A stretch of 64,000 bases of DNA from an uncultured Eubacteriales bacterium (GTDB lineage Bacteria > Bacillota > Clostridia > Oscillospirales > Oscillospiraceae), in the NCBI GenBank assembly GCA_902492005.1, contig CABUJV010000006.1:1-64000 (forward strand). Reading direction: 5' to 3'. Below the pieces are notes generated by a model. The model did no database searches. It saw only the letters and a list, made by a program, of their open reading frames with translations, and was not told where the DNA came from. The translations under genes and the position numbers were made by a program. Within the stretch, counting starts at the first letter, position 1. Each line of letters begins with the position of its first letter. Positions 15,221 to 24,098 of the stretch are shown one piece after another.

Positions 15221-16078
15221 ATGGCGTTTCATTCCGTGGAGCACCTGCTCCGGGCCGCGCTGGACCGCCCGCTGTGGGAGGCCGTGCTGCTGGACGACCT
15301 GCGGGACCGGGGCGTGGAGCGGGAGGCCTCCTGGGCCCGGATGGCCGGACTGTGGGAGGCCATGCGGGCCTCGGCAGCAGGCTACGACCCGGACAAGCGT
15401 TCGGCCTGCGGGCTCACCGGCGGCGCCGCCGCCAAGGTGGAGGCCGCCGGAGTGGAGCTCTCCGGGGCCTTCGTCACCCAGGTCATGGCCACCGCCCTCA
15501 AGGTGGCCGAGTGCAACGCCTGCATGGGCCGCATCGTGGCCGCCCCCACCGCGGGAGCCAGCGGCGTACTCCCGGCGGTGCTGCTGCCGGTGCAGGAGAA
15601 ATACGCCCTGGCCGATGAGGAGATCCTCCAGGCGCTCTATGTCTCCGCCGGCTTCGGGCAGGTCATTGCCACCCGGGCCTCCATCGCCGGGGCGGAAGGG
15701 GGCTGTCAGGCCGAGGTGGGCTCCGCCTCCGCCATGGCCACCGCCGCCCTGGTCCACCTGCTGGGCGGGCGCCCGGAACAGATGGCCGCCGCCTGCGCCA
15801 CCGCCCTGCAAAACCTGATGGGCCTGGTGTGCGACCCGGTAGCCGGGCTGGTGGAGCTGCCCTGCGTGGGCCGCAACGTCATCGGGGCCATGAACGCCCT
15901 GTCCGCCGCTGAGCTGGCCCTGGCCGGGGCGGCCAGCCCCATCCCCTGCGATGAGGTCATCGACGCCATGCGGGCGGTAGGGGACCAGATGCCCACCGCC
16001 CTGAAGGAGACCGGAGGCGGCGGTATCGCCGCCACGCCCACGGGCCGCCGCATCGCCGAGCAGATGCGCAGCCTCTGA
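15221..16078 (+). CDS. sdaAA: L-serine dehydratase, iron-sulfur, alpha subunit
   Basis: A 285-residue alpha (catalytic) subunit of the two-component serine dehydratase. Family motifs include AECNACMGRIVAAPTAGASG (residues ~97-116, as VAECNACMG..), GCQAEVGSASAMAT and CDPVAGLVELPC. The cysteines in these segments are the expected Fe-S cluster ligands. The ribosome-binding site (GGGGGAGG) lies inside the end of sdaAB. The order beta then alpha is the usual Firmicutes arrangement. The following glyoxalase-like gene starts 20 nt later and is probably in the same transcript. Confidence 0.96.
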   Translation: MAFHSVEHLLRAALDRPLWEAVLLDDLRDRGVEREASWARMAGLWEAMRASAAGYDPDKRSACGLTGGAAAKVEAAGVELSGAFVTQVMATALKVAECNACMGRIVAAPTAGASGVLPAVLLPVQEKYALADEEILQALYVSAGFGQVIATRASIAGAEGGCQAEVGSASAMATAALVHLLGGRPEQMAAACATALQNLMGLVCDPVAGLVELPCVGRNVIGAMNALSAAELALAGAASPIPCDEVIDAMRAVGDQMPTALKETGGGGIAATPTGRRIAEQMRSL

Positions 16079-16098
16079 TTTAGAAAGGAGAAAGAGAC

Positions 16099-16476
16099 AT
16101 GATCCGCTTTGCCCACGAAAATTTCAACGTGCTGGATCTGGACCGCAGCCTGCGCTTCTACCGAGACGCCCTGGGCCTGGCCCCCATCCGGGAGACCAAC
16201 GCCAAGGACGGCTCTTTCAAGTTGGTCTATCTGGGGGACGGGGTCACCGGCTTCGAGCTGGAGCTGACCTGGCTGAAGGACCGCGCGGAGGCCTATGACC
16301 TGGGCGAGGGGGAGTTCCACCTGGCCTTCGTCACCGACGAATTCGACCTGTGGCACGCCAAGCACCGGGAGATGGGCTGCATCTGCTTTGAAAACCCGGC
16401 CATGGGCATCTACTTCATCGAAGACCCCGACGGCTACTGGATCGAGATCATCCCCGACCGGAAATCCAAAAAGTAA
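16099..16476 (+). CDS. VOC-family glyoxalase I-like protein
   Basis: A 125-residue protein with two beta-alpha-beta-beta-beta modules of the vicinal oxygen chelate fold: residues 1-60 with LDLDRSLRFYRDALGL, and 70-122 with AFVTDEFDLWHAKHREMG and FIEDPDGYWIEI. Candidate metal ligands are the His of FAHENF, a middle Glu, the His of EFHLAF and the Glu of WIEI, as in lactoylglutathione lyase. AAAGGAG precedes the start. It follows sdaAA closely. The substrate (methylglyoxal adduct or other) is not shown by the sequence. Confidence 0.85.
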   Translation: MIRFAHENFNVLDLDRSLRFYRDALGLAPIRETNAKDGSFKLVYLGDGVTGFELELTWLKDRAEAYDLGEGEFHLAFVTDEFDLWHAKHREMGCICFENPAMGIYFIEDPDGYWIEIIPDRKSKK

Positions 16477-16478
16477 CC

Positions 16479-17561
16479 ATGGCAAGAAGCGACCAGGGCC
16501 GGCTGGCCTATGCCGATCTGCTGCGGGTGTTCGCCTGTCTGGCCGTCATTGTGGTCCACGTCTCCGGCGGCTGGCTGGAGTCCCTCCCCGCCGGGACCGC
16601 GGACTGGAATCTCCTCAACGCCTGGGACTGCCTGGCACACTGGTGCGTCCCCGTATTCGTCATGTGCTCGGGCATGTTCCTGCTGGACCCCAAAAAGTCT
16701 CTCACCTGGCCCCACCTGCTGTTCCGCTACCTGCTGCGGGCGGCCGCGGCCCTGGTGTTCTGGGGGATGGTCTATGCCCTGATGAACACCGTCCTCTTCC
16801 GCGGCCTCACCCTGCGGGGCCTGTGGGACGCCCTGTACGCCGTGGTGCTGGGCAACGTGCCCACCCACCTATGGTTCTTGTATATGGTGGCGGGGCTCTA
16901 TCTGCTCACCCCCCTGCTCCGCGCCTTCGTTCGGGGCGCCAGGCGCAGCGACTTCCACTGGTTCTTTCTGGTGGTCTTTCTCTTCGTCTATGTGCTGCCC
17001 CTGTTCCTGCGGCTCCGGGGCAGCCAGACGGCGGAGCTTTACGTCAACAAGCTCTACCTCAACTTCACCCTGGCCTACCCGCCCCTGGCCTACGTGGGGT
17101 ACTTCGTCGCGGGCTACTATTTGAAGGAGTACACCCTGGGCCGCCTGGCCGAGGGTGTGATCTACGTGCTGGGCGCCGCCGGGGCCGCCGCCACGGTGTG
17201 GGGCTCCGCCGCCCTCAACGCAGGCAACGGTCCGGGGCAGTTCAACGGCCTGATGATGAGCTACCTCACCCCAAACGTATGCGCCATGTCGGTGGCCGTG
17301 TTCGTTCTGTTCCGGTATGTGCTGGGCCTCAGCGATGAGCGCTCCCGCCGTGCCCGGGTCAGCCATGCCGCCGGTTACACCTTCGGCGTCTATCTGGTCC
17401 ATGTCGTCTTTCTCACCCTGCTGCGCTACTTCGGACTGTCCAATCCCCCCATCACTCCGATGCTGGCGGTGCCCCTGCTGACCCTGGCCATCGCCGTGCC
17501 CAGCTTCGCCGTATCCTGGCTTCTCCGCAAGATCCCGGTGGTGGGCCGCTACATCACCTGA
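16479..17561 (+). CDS. Acyltransferase family 3 membrane protein (first)
   Basis: A 360-residue polytopic protein with about ten membrane helices. It matches acyltransferase_3 (OafA/WecH type): RLAYADLLRVFACLAVIVVH at the N-terminus with the conserved catalytic-site His, then VPVFVMCSGMFLLDP and a late YTFGVYLVHVVF. Such enzymes move acetyl or other acyl groups onto cell-surface sugars. It starts 2 nt after the glyoxalase stop with a weak ribosome-binding site, so translation is probably coupled. It is 20 nt from a paralogue and heads the four-gene envelope cluster. Confidence 0.85.
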   Translation: MARSDQGRLAYADLLRVFACLAVIVVHVSGGWLESLPAGTADWNLLNAWDCLAHWCVPVFVMCSGMFLLDPKKSLTWPHLLFRYLLRAAAALVFWGMVYALMNTVLFRGLTLRGLWDALYAVVLGNVPTHLWFLYMVAGLYLLTPLLRAFVRGARRSDFHWFFLVVFLFVYVLPLFLRLRGSQTAELYVNKLYLNFTLAYPPLAYVGYFVAGYYLKEYTLGRLAEGVIYVLGAAGAAATVWGSAALNAGNGPGQFNGLMMSYLTPNVCAMSVAVFVLFRYVLGLSDERSRRARVSHAAGYTFGVYLVHVVFLTLLRYFGLSNPPITPMLAVPLLTLAIAVPSFAVSWLLRKIPVVGRYIT

Positions 17562-17580
17562 CCCAAAGGAGGTCCTCCCC

Positions 17581-18618
17581 ATGGATGCCACCCTGCTGGA
17601 GCGCCCCGCGGCCGGGCGGACGGAACGGCTGGCCTGGGCCGACCTGCTGCGGGTTCTGGCCACCTTCGCCGTCATTCTGCTCCATGTCTCCACCACCTGG
17701 CTGGCCATGGCGGAGGAGGGCTCGGCGGAGTGGACGGCGCTGATGATCTGGGACGGGCTGGTCCGCTGGTGCGTGCCGGTGTTCGTCCTGCTGTCCGGGG
17801 CCTTTCTGCTGGACCCGGACAAACCCCTGACCTTTCGCTCCCTGCTCCGGGGCCACCTGCCCCGCATTCTCGCCGCCCTGCTGGCCTGGGGCTTTTTCTA
17901 CAACCTCATTTACTTTCGTGGCTCCGGGGCGGCGGGCGTCCGGAACGCCCTGCTGCTCACCCTGCGGGGACAGACGGAGTATCACCTGTGGTATCTCTAC
18001 ATGCTGCTGGGTCTGTACCTGCTCACCCCCGTCCTCCGGGGATTGGTCCGGGGCTGTTCCCGGCGGGAGCTGGAGTGGCTGCTGGCCCTCTGGTTCCTGG
18101 CGGGGCTGCTGCTCCCCACCCTGCTCACCTTTTTCCCCAGCACGGGGGCCTACCACTGGCTCCAGCAGTTGGACATTCCCCTCATCCGGGGCTATCTGGG
18201 CTATTACGTAGCGGGGTACTACCTGCGGACCTACGGCCTGAGGCCCCGTGCCCGGTACGCCGTCTACGCCCTGGGTCTGGCCGGTCTGGCCGCCACCCTG
18301 GCCCTGGGCGGCGACGTATACGGCTACCTCACCCCCAACGTGGCCTGCACCGCCTGCGGGCTGTTCCTGCTGTGCCGGCAGGTCTTCAGCTCTGGGCGGT
18401 TCCGGCTGGACTGGGCGGTGGTTCTGTCCAGATATTCCTTCGGCATCTACCTAAGCCACGTGCTCTTCATCATGGTCCTCAGCCGCCTGGGACTGCACAC
18501 CCTCCGGTTCACCCCGTTGCTCTCCACGCCGCTGCTGTCCCTGCTGGTCTTTTTCTGCGCCGCCGTCACCGCCCGGGCGCTGCGGAAGCTCCCGGGGGTG
18601 GGAGCCTACATTACGTAA
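17581..18618 (+). CDS. Acyltransferase family 3 membrane protein (second)
   Basis: A 345-residue paralogue of the preceding gene with the same helix pattern and motifs: LAWADLLRVLATFAVILLHV, WCVPVFVLLSGAFLLDPDK, YHLWYLYMLLGLYLLTPVL, YSFGIYLSHVLF. The two proteins share local blocks but differ in their loops, so they may act on different sugars or positions. A strong AAAGGAGGT site precedes the ATG. The MBOAT gene starts 21 nt after its stop. Confidence 0.86.
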   Translation: MDATLLERPAAGRTERLAWADLLRVLATFAVILLHVSTTWLAMAEEGSAEWTALMIWDGLVRWCVPVFVLLSGAFLLDPDKPLTFRSLLRGHLPRILAALLAWGFFYNLIYFRGSGAAGVRNALLLTLRGQTEYHLWYLYMLLGLYLLTPVLRGLVRGCSRRELEWLLALWFLAGLLLPTLLTFFPSTGAYHWLQQLDIPLIRGYLGYYVAGYYLRTYGLRPRARYAVYALGLAGLAATLALGGDVYGYLTPNVACTACGLFLLCRQVFSSGRFRLDWAVVLSRYSFGIYLSHVLFIMVLSRLGLHTLRFTPLLSTPLLSLLVFFCAAVTARALRKLPGVGAYIT

Positions 18619-18639
18619 ACCATAAGGAGTCTGCCGCCC

Positions 18640-20073
18640 ATGCTCTTCTCCAGTTCGGTCTTTCTCTTCGCCTACCTGCCCATCGTCCTGGCGGTCTACT
18701 ACATCCCCCTCCGGGGCCTGCGCCGGGCGCAGAATTTCTTCCTGCTGGTGGCCTCCCTGCTCTTCTACGCCTGGGGGGAGCCCTGGTTCGTGCTGGTCAT
18801 GGCGGCCTCCATCGCGGCCAACTACGGCTTTGGCCTCTGGGTCCACGCCCGGCTGTGCCGCCGCCGGAGCGTCCGGCTCCCGGTGACGGCGGCTGCGGCG
18901 TGCAACCTGGGGCTGCTCTTTTCCTTCAAATACCTCACCTTTACCCTGACCAACCTGGGCCGGCTGGGCTTTGCGGTCCCCGCCCCGGTCATCGGCCTGC
19001 CCATCGGCATCTCCTTTTTTACCTTTCAGGCCATGAGCTATGTCTTCGACGTGGCCCGGGGCAAGACCCGGGTCCAGCGCAGCCTTCTGAATTTGGGGCT
19101 GTATATCTCCTTCTTCCCCCAGCTCATCGCCGGGCCCATCGTCAAATATTCCACCATCGCGGAAGAAATCCTCCGCCGCCGGGAAAACTGGGCGGACTTC
19201 TCCGCCGGGTGCTGCCGGTTCGTGGTGGGGCTGGGGAAGAAGGTATTGCTGGCCAACCAGTTGGCCAGCATTGCCGACGCCGCCTGGGGGGCCGTAGGCG
19301 GCGTCGGCCTGTCCATGCCCTTCGCCTGGCTGGGTTCGCTGTGCTATACTCTTCAGATCTACTTTGACTTCTCCGGCTACTCCGACATGTCCATCGGCCT
19401 GGGCCGGATGTTTGGATTTCACTTTTTGGAAAACTTCAACTACCCCTATCAGTCCGCCTCCATCACGGAGTTCTGGCGGCGCTGGCACATTTCCCTGTCC
19501 TCCTGGTTCCGCGACTACGTTTACATCCCCCTGGGGGGCTCCCGGGCGGACCGGAGCTGGAAGCTGCTGCGGAATCTGTTCGTGGTCTGGCTGCTCACCG
19601 GCGTGTGGCACGGGGCCAACTGGACCTTCGTGTGCTGGGGCCTGTACTACTTCGTCCTGCTGTGCCTGGAGAAGTTCTGGCACGCCGGCGAGTGGCTGCC
19701 CCGGCCCCTGAAATGGCTGTTTACCCTTCTTCTGGTCAACTTCGGCTGGGTCCTCTTCCGGGCCGACGACCTGGGCGCCGCCGGGCAGTTCCTGGCCGCC
19801 ATGTTCAACTTCGGCGCCCAGCCCGACCCACTGGACCTGGCGGGCTACTACCTGCGGCAGTATGCCGTGGTGCTGTTCTTCGCCGCGCTGTTCTCCTTCC
19901 CCGTGGCCCGGTGGCTGTCGGAGCGGGTGGGGCGCTATTTCCGCCGCTACGCCGCCCACGTCCTGCCCATGTGGGGGGCGGTCTACTCCCTGACCCTGCT
20001 CACCGTCCTGCTGACGGCGGCGGCCTATCTGGTAAAGGGCACCTACAACCCCTTCATCTACTTCAATTTCTAG
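18640..20073 (+). CDS. MBOAT-family O-acyltransferase (AlgI/DltB-like)
   Basis: A 477-residue polytopic membrane-bound O-acyltransferase. Family motifs: GISFFTFQAMSYVFDV, FFPQLIAGPIVKY, FSGYSDMSIGLGRMFGF, WRRWHISLSSWFRDYVYIPL and the catalytic-His region LTGVWHGANWTF. It resembles AlgI/PatA, which pass acetyl groups across the membrane to an extracytoplasmic partner. The next gene encodes such a partner. AAGGAG lies 10 nt before the ATG. Placement in the cluster supports acylation of a wall or capsule polymer. Confidence 0.92.
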   Translation: MLFSSSVFLFAYLPIVLAVYYIPLRGLRRAQNFFLLVASLLFYAWGEPWFVLVMAASIAANYGFGLWVHARLCRRRSVRLPVTAAAACNLGLLFSFKYLTFTLTNLGRLGFAVPAPVIGLPIGISFFTFQAMSYVFDVARGKTRVQRSLLNLGLYISFFPQLIAGPIVKYSTIAEEILRRRENWADFSAGCCRFVVGLGKKVLLANQLASIADAAWGAVGGVGLSMPFAWLGSLCYTLQIYFDFSGYSDMSIGLGRMFGFHFLENFNYPYQSASITEFWRRWHISLSSWFRDYVYIPLGGSRADRSWKLLRNLFVVWLLTGVWHGANWTFVCWGLYYFVLLCLEKFWHAGEWLPRPLKWLFTLLLVNFGWVLFRADDLGAAGQFLAAMFNFGAQPDPLDLAGYYLRQYAVVLFFAALFSFPVARWLSERVGRYFRRYAAHVLPMWGAVYSLTLLTVLLTAAAYLVKGTYNPFIYFNF

Positions 20074-20085
20074 AGGAGGTCCACC

Positions 20086-21474
20086 ATGGCAAACCGTGAA
20101 TCCTGGGGGGCTGTCCTCTTTCTGGCCACTCTGCTGGCCGGGGCGGTCTTTCTCTTCTCCGGGCTCTACGACCCCGGCCCGGAGCGGGCGGGCGTACTCC
20201 TGCCCCAGCGGAGCGCCGCCTATGTCACCCGCCTGTCCCGGGACCTGGACCGCTCCGCGCCGGGCATCTCCGGGCAGGCGGAGGCGGTGGAGCCCACTCC
20301 CCTGCTGGCCGCCGTCCAGGACAAGATCGCCGCCGCCGAGCCCGCCGCCAACTCCCTGCTGGACCGCAATCACCTGTTCATCCAGCTCTACGGCGCCGCC
20401 CAGCGCCTGACCCAGCGGCAGGTGGTGGACGACGCCGACCCCCGCTACTCGGTGGTCCGGCTCACCGACGGCACCCTCGCCTTCGTCAACGCCGAGGAGG
20501 CGGACACCGCCTCCCACGGCAAGGCCCTGGCCCGGCTGCGGAACCAGCTGGGCAAGCGGGACATCCCCCTGCTCTACCTCCAGGCCCCCGGCAAGGTGGC
20601 GCCGGAGGACGGCCGCCTGCCCGCGGGGGTGGCCGATCACAGCAACGACTACGCCGACGCCCTGCTGGCCGAGCTGGAGGTCCAGGGTGTGGACCATGTG
20701 GACTTCCGGGACCTGTTCGCCGCCAGGGAGGACCGGGACTGGAGCTCCTGGTTTTTCGCCACCGACCACCACTGGACCCCCGAGGCGGCCTTCACCGCCT
20801 GCGGCGCGCTGTTCGAGCTTCTGGAGTCCGACTACGGCTATGCCATTCCGGCTGAATACCGCGACCGGGCCCAATTCACCGTGGAGACCTGGGAGGACTG
20901 GTTCCTGGGCAGCCAGGGCAAGCGGGTGGGCACCCTTTACGGCGGGGTGGACGGCATCGAGCTGTGGAAGCCCGTTTTTGAGACCGATTTTACCTACTCG
21001 GTACCCATCTACGAGATTGAGCGCACCGGCCCCTTCGAGGAATCCCTTCTCTTCCCCGAGCGGCTGGAGGAGAAGGACTACTTTGGCGGCAACCCTTACA
21101 CCCTCTACGCCGGGGGCGACTACCCCCTGGCCCGCATTTACAACCGCAAAAACGTGGACGGGCCCCGCATCCTGCTGCTGCGGGACTCCTACGCCTGTGC
21201 CATGACCCCCTTCCTGGCCCTGGGCTGCTCCGAGCTCATCACCGTGGACCTGCGCTACTTTCACGAAAACCTGCTGACCTACGCCGATTGGCTCAAGCCC
21301 GACCTGGTGCTGGTGCTGTATACCACCGGCAGCACGGCGCAGGACGCCCTGTTCGAGTTTCTCCCCACTCTGGCGGCCAACCCCGCTGAAAGCGGTCCGC
21401 CCGCCGTACAGCGCCCCCTGCCCGCCGGGGCTCTGCTGGCCGAACCGTCTCTGCGCCGGCCCAAGTCCGCATGA
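20086..21474 (+). CDS. DHHW/AlgX-like SGNH-type acyl transfer partner
   Basis: A 462-residue protein with an N-terminal membrane anchor or signal (residues ~8-25), then an extracellular domain. FATDHHWTPEAAF carries the DHHW motif typical of AlgJ/AlgX-like proteins. LLLRDSYACAMTPFLAL looks like the block with the nucleophile Ser, and PDLVLVLYT lies near the end. In alginate-type systems such proteins complete the acetyl transfer begun by the MBOAT protein directly upstream. An AGAGGAGGT site lies 12 nt after the MBOAT stop. It is the last gene of the cluster. Confidence 0.85.
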   Translation: MANRESWGAVLFLATLLAGAVFLFSGLYDPGPERAGVLLPQRSAAYVTRLSRDLDRSAPGISGQAEAVEPTPLLAAVQDKIAAAEPAANSLLDRNHLFIQLYGAAQRLTQRQVVDDADPRYSVVRLTDGTLAFVNAEEADTASHGKALARLRNQLGKRDIPLLYLQAPGKVAPEDGRLPAGVADHSNDYADALLAELEVQGVDHVDFRDLFAAREDRDWSSWFFATDHHWTPEAAFTACGALFELLESDYGYAIPAEYRDRAQFTVETWEDWFLGSQGKRVGTLYGGVDGIELWKPVFETDFTYSVPIYEIERTGPFEESLLFPERLEEKDYFGGNPYTLYAGGDYPLARIYNRKNVDGPRILLLRDSYACAMTPFLALGCSELITVDLRYFHENLLTYADWLKPDLVLVLYTTGSTAQDALFEFLPTLAANPAESGPPAVQRPLPAGALLAEPSLRRPKSA

Positions 21475-21509
21475 AAAGGGCCCCGGCGTCCGCCGGAGCC
21501 CTCTCTTTT
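21474..21509. terminator. Bidirectional terminator, O-acylation cluster / spmB
   Basis: The stem at 21478-21488/21491-21501 has one mismatch. It is followed by TCTCTTTT on the plus strand and by TTTTC on the minus strand. It separates the convergent cluster from spmB. Confidence 0.75.
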
Positions 21510-22030
21510 CAGTCAAACAGCATCCGCACCGCCCAGGCCGCCGCCATAAACCCTGCCAGGTCGGCGCAGAGGGCGGCGGGGACCGCGTAGCGGGTCTTGA
21601 CGATGCCCGCCGCGCCAAAATAGACGGCGATGGTATAAAAGGTGGTCTCGGTGGAGCCCAGCATCACCGCCGCCGTCCGGCCGATGAGGGAGTCCGGCCC
21701 GTAGGTCTGGATGAGTTCGGCTCCCACTCCCAGGGCGGCGCTGCCGCTGACCGGCCGGACCAGCAGCAGGGCGATGGTCTCCGCCGGGATGCCCAGCCGG
21801 GCCAGCACCGGGGAGAGGAACTCCCCCGCCAGCTCCAGGGCGCCGGAGGCCCGGAGCATATACACCGCCGTCAGCAGTCCGATGAGGGGCGGCACGATGC
21901 GGATCAGCACCCCAAGGCCGTCCCCCGCCCCCTGGACCAGGGCGTCGTATACGTCCACCCGCCGCAGCATACCGTACAGGGCCACCACGGCGATGATGAG
22001 GGGCACCAGCATGGTAAAGATGAGATCCAT
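21509..22030 (-). CDS. spmB: Spore maturation protein B
   Basis: A 173-residue membrane protein with four to five helices and the nucleoside-recognition (Gate) domain of SpmB: IRIVPPLIGLLTAVYMLRAS, LLVRPVSGSAALGVGAELI and LGSTETTFYTIAVYFGAAG. In Bacillus SpmA and SpmB are needed for spore-core dehydration. The start follows GGAGG by 7 nt and lies 1 nt from the spmA stop, giving a tight two-gene unit. Confidence 0.92.
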   Translation of the reverse strand: MDLIFTMLVPLIIAVVALYGMLRRVDVYDALVQGAGDGLGVLIRIVPPLIGLLTAVYMLRASGALELAGEFLSPVLARLGIPAETIALLLVRPVSGSAALGVGAELIQTYGPDSLIGRTAAVMLGSTETTFYTIAVYFGAAGIVKTRYAVPAALCADLAGFMAAAWAVRMLFD

Positions 22031-22031
22031 A

Positions 22032-22610
22032 TCACGTCCTCCAGATCTTTGCAAAGAGCTTGGCCGCCAGGATGCCCACGCTTACCGAAATGACCGAGGC
22101 CAGCCAGGTGGCGGGCAGGATGTCGAAAGGCGCCGCGCACCCCGCCCCGGCCCGCACCGCCGCCACGGTGGTGGGAATGAGCTGGATGGAAGCGGTGTTG
22201 CACACCACCAGCATGCACAGCGCGTCGTTGGCCACGCCCGGGGTCCTGCGGCTCATCTTCCGGGCGGCCTCCAGACCCAGGGGGGTAGCGGCGTTGCCCA
22301 GCCCCAGCAAATTGGCCGACACGTTGGCCGCGATGGTGTCCATCACATCCCTGTCCCGGGCGAAGGCGGGGTAGAGCCGCCGGAGCACCGGCATCAGCAG
22401 CCTGGAAAGCTTCTCGGACAGGCCGGAGCGCCGCATGATCTCCATGACCCCCATCCACAGACACAGCACGCCCGCCAGGGAGAGGCACAGCTCCACCGCC
22501 GCCGCCGCGCCGTCCAGGGCGGCCGCAGCCACCGCCGGCCCGCGGCCCGTCGCCAGTCCGCACAGGATGGATACCAGGACCATCCCGGTCCAAATGATCG
22601 ACATCGCCAT
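22032..22610 (-). CDS. spmA: Spore maturation protein A
   Basis: A 192-residue membrane protein with the Gate domain: LCLWMGVMEIMRRSGL, ANLLGLGNAATPLGLEAARK and VVCNTASIQLIPTTVAAVRA. It pairs with SpmB in spore-core dehydration. A GTG three codons upstream is a possible start, but the ATG at 22608-22610 has the better 8-nt spacing from AGGGGAG. Its presence supports a spore-forming host. Confidence 0.92.
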   Translation of the reverse strand: MAMSIIWTGMVLVSILCGLATGRGPAVAAAALDGAAAAVELCLSLAGVLCLWMGVMEIMRRSGLSEKLSRLLMPVLRRLYPAFARDRDVMDTIAANVSANLLGLGNAATPLGLEAARKMSRRTPGVANDALCMLVVCNTASIQLIPTTVAAVRAGAGCAAPFDILPATWLASVISVSVGILAAKLFAKIWRT

Positions 22611-22719
22611 GTCCCACACTCCCCTCAGCCTTCATCATACGCGGCCGCCCAAAGAAACATGCCTTCCTGTTTTAGGGTAAATTTGGAAGAATTTCTCATA
22701 AATATTTTCCATTTTCGGA

Positions 22720-22747
22720 TTGACATTTCTATACCCCATGTTATAAT
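22720..22747 (+). promoter_or_regulatory. Sigma-A promoter of the AbrB gene
   Basis: TTGACA (22720-22725), a 16-bp spacer, TATAAT (22742-22747). Both hexamers are perfect. Confidence 0.8.
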
Positions 22748-22810
22748 ACTGTCAGATATTGGTCTATTTGTGGGAAAATTGTTGCCATTATCTGGAAAGG
22801 GGTTTCTGCC

Positions 22811-23053
22811 ATGAAGTCAACCGGAATCGTACGTAAGGTAGATGAGCTTGGGCGCATCGTGTTGCCGATCGAGCTGCGGCGCACTCTCGATATCGCCGAA
22901 AAGGACTCGCTGGAGATCTATGTGGATGGCGCATCCATTGTCCTCAAAAAGTATCAGCCGGCCTGTATCTTCTGCGATGATGCCAAGGATGTAATCAATT
23001 TCAAGGGGAAAAACGTCTGCCCCAACTGCATCCGTGAACTGATGAACAAGTAA
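22811..23053 (+). CDS. AbrB-family transition-state regulator
   Basis: An 80-residue regulator. Residues 1-48 are the swapped-hairpin DNA-binding domain (STGIVRKVDELGRIVLPIEL, LEIYVDGASIVLKKY). The C-terminal part has paired cysteines (CIFC ... CPNC), a possible zinc-binding tail seen in clostridial AbrB proteins but not in Bacillus AbrB. It probably controls growth-phase or sporulation genes. It is monocistronic, with AAAGG before the ATG, a consensus promoter and a long terminator. Confidence 0.92.
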   Translation: MKSTGIVRKVDELGRIVLPIELRRTLDIAEKDSLEIYVDGASIVLKKYQPACIFCDDAKDVINFKGKNVCPNCIRELMNK

Positions 23054-23062
23054 AACCTCTGT

Positions 23063-23117
23063 AAAAGAAACGTCACTGGAAATCCAGGTGGTGCGGATTT
23101 CCAGTGACGTTTCTTTT
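23063..23117. terminator. 23-bp hairpin terminator after the AbrB gene
   Basis: A perfect 23-bp inverted repeat (23063-23085 with 23095-23117) has a 9-nt loop and A/T-rich outer ends, so it can act in both directions. The following 116 nt to the rsmI stop contains AT-rich promoter-like stretches but no gene. Confidence 0.85.
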
Positions 23118-23233
23118 GTCCGGCCCTCACCGGGACCTGTGGGTCCTGGTATACTCGAAGGTTATAATACAAAGCATATATACTCATTGTATAATCAAGC
23201 TCCCATTTTATTGCAGAGCAGAGACACCGCCGT

Positions 23234-24076
23234 TCACGCATCCTTCTTTGACGACACCGCCCGGTCGTAGAGCGCCTTGCGGGAAAGCCCCAGTTCCGCC
23301 GCCGCCTGCCGGGCGGCGTCCTTCAGCGAGCAGCCCTGGCCCCGTAGAGCGAGCAGCCGCTCCATCCCGTCCTCCAAGGTGGCCTTGTCCTCCGCAGGAG
23401 GGCAGCCCCCCTCCACCACCAGGACGAACTCCCCCTTGGGCGGGTTCTCCTCATACCACGCCGCCGCCTCGCCCAAGGTGGTGCGGCGCACCTCCTCGTG
23501 GAGCTTGGTGAGCTCCCGGCACAGGGAGATGCGGCGCTCGGGGCCAAAGGTATCCCGCAGGTCCCGCAGGGTGGCGGTCAGCTTGTGTGGGGCCTCATAG
23601 AACAGCATGGTCCGCGGCTCGTCCCGGAGCTGCTCCAGGTGAGCCCGGCGGTTTTTTTTGTTCATGGCCAAAAATCCCTCAAAGGTAAACCGGCCGGTAG
23701 GCAGGCCCGAGGCCGCCAGCGCGGTGATCAGGGCGCAGGGCCCCGGGATGGAGACCACGCTCACGCCGGCGGCGGCGCACTGGGCCACCAGCTCCTCGCC
23801 GGGGTCGCTGACCGCCGGGGTGCCCGCGTCGGTGACCAGGGCGCAGTCCTCGCCCGCCAGAAGGCGGCTGAGGACCGCCGCCCCGCTGGCGCCGGTGTTG
23901 TGCCGGTAATAGCTCACCATGGGCTTTTTCAGACCCAGGTGATTGAGCAGCTTCACCGTGACGCGGGTGTCCTCAGCGGCGATGAAGTCCACCGCCGCCA
24001 GGGTGTCGGCCATCCGCCGGGAGATATCTCCCAGGTTGCCGATGGGGGTGGGGACCAGGTACAGGGTTCCGGGCAT
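23234..24076 (-). CDS. rsmI: 16S rRNA (cytidine1402-2'-O)-methyltransferase
   Basis: A 280-residue tetrapyrrole-methylase-fold enzyme. The N-terminal MPGTLYLVPTPIGNLGD, the central DAGTPAVSDPG and VSIPGPCALITALAASGLP, and FYEAPHKLTATL are all characteristic of RsmI (YabC/YraL type). It uses SAM to 2'-O-methylate C1402 of 16S rRNA. The C-terminal helical domain (KDAARQAAAELGLSRKALYD) is complete. The start lies 7 nt after GGAGGAG. The upstream methyltransferase gene ends 22 nt before, so the two form an RNA-modification unit. Confidence 0.95.
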   Translation of the reverse strand: MPGTLYLVPTPIGNLGDISRRMADTLAAVDFIAAEDTRVTVKLLNHLGLKKPMVSYYRHNTGASGAAVLSRLLAGEDCALVTDAGTPAVSDPGEELVAQCAAAGVSVVSIPGPCALITALAASGLPTGRFTFEGFLAMNKKNRRAHLEQLRDEPRTMLFYEAPHKLTATLRDLRDTFGPERRISLCRELTKLHEEVRRTTLGEAAAWYEENPPKGEFVLVVEGGCPPAEDKATLEDGMERLLALRGQGCSLKDAARQAAAELGLSRKALYDRAVSSKKDA

Positions 24077-24098
24077 ATTGTCTCCTCCTCGGTCGATT

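Noticed and set aside
18451..21618. A 1055-codon minus-strand open frame opposite the O-acylation cluster
   Set aside because: It is rich in Gly, Gln, Val and Arg with no domain, and it mirrors well-supported plus-strand genes. High GC at third codon positions makes such long antisense frames common.
23118..23233. A possible small gene or RNA between the AbrB terminator and rsmI
   Set aside because: The region has several TATAAT-like strings but no paired -35, no conserved RNA fold that I recognise and no convincing frame.
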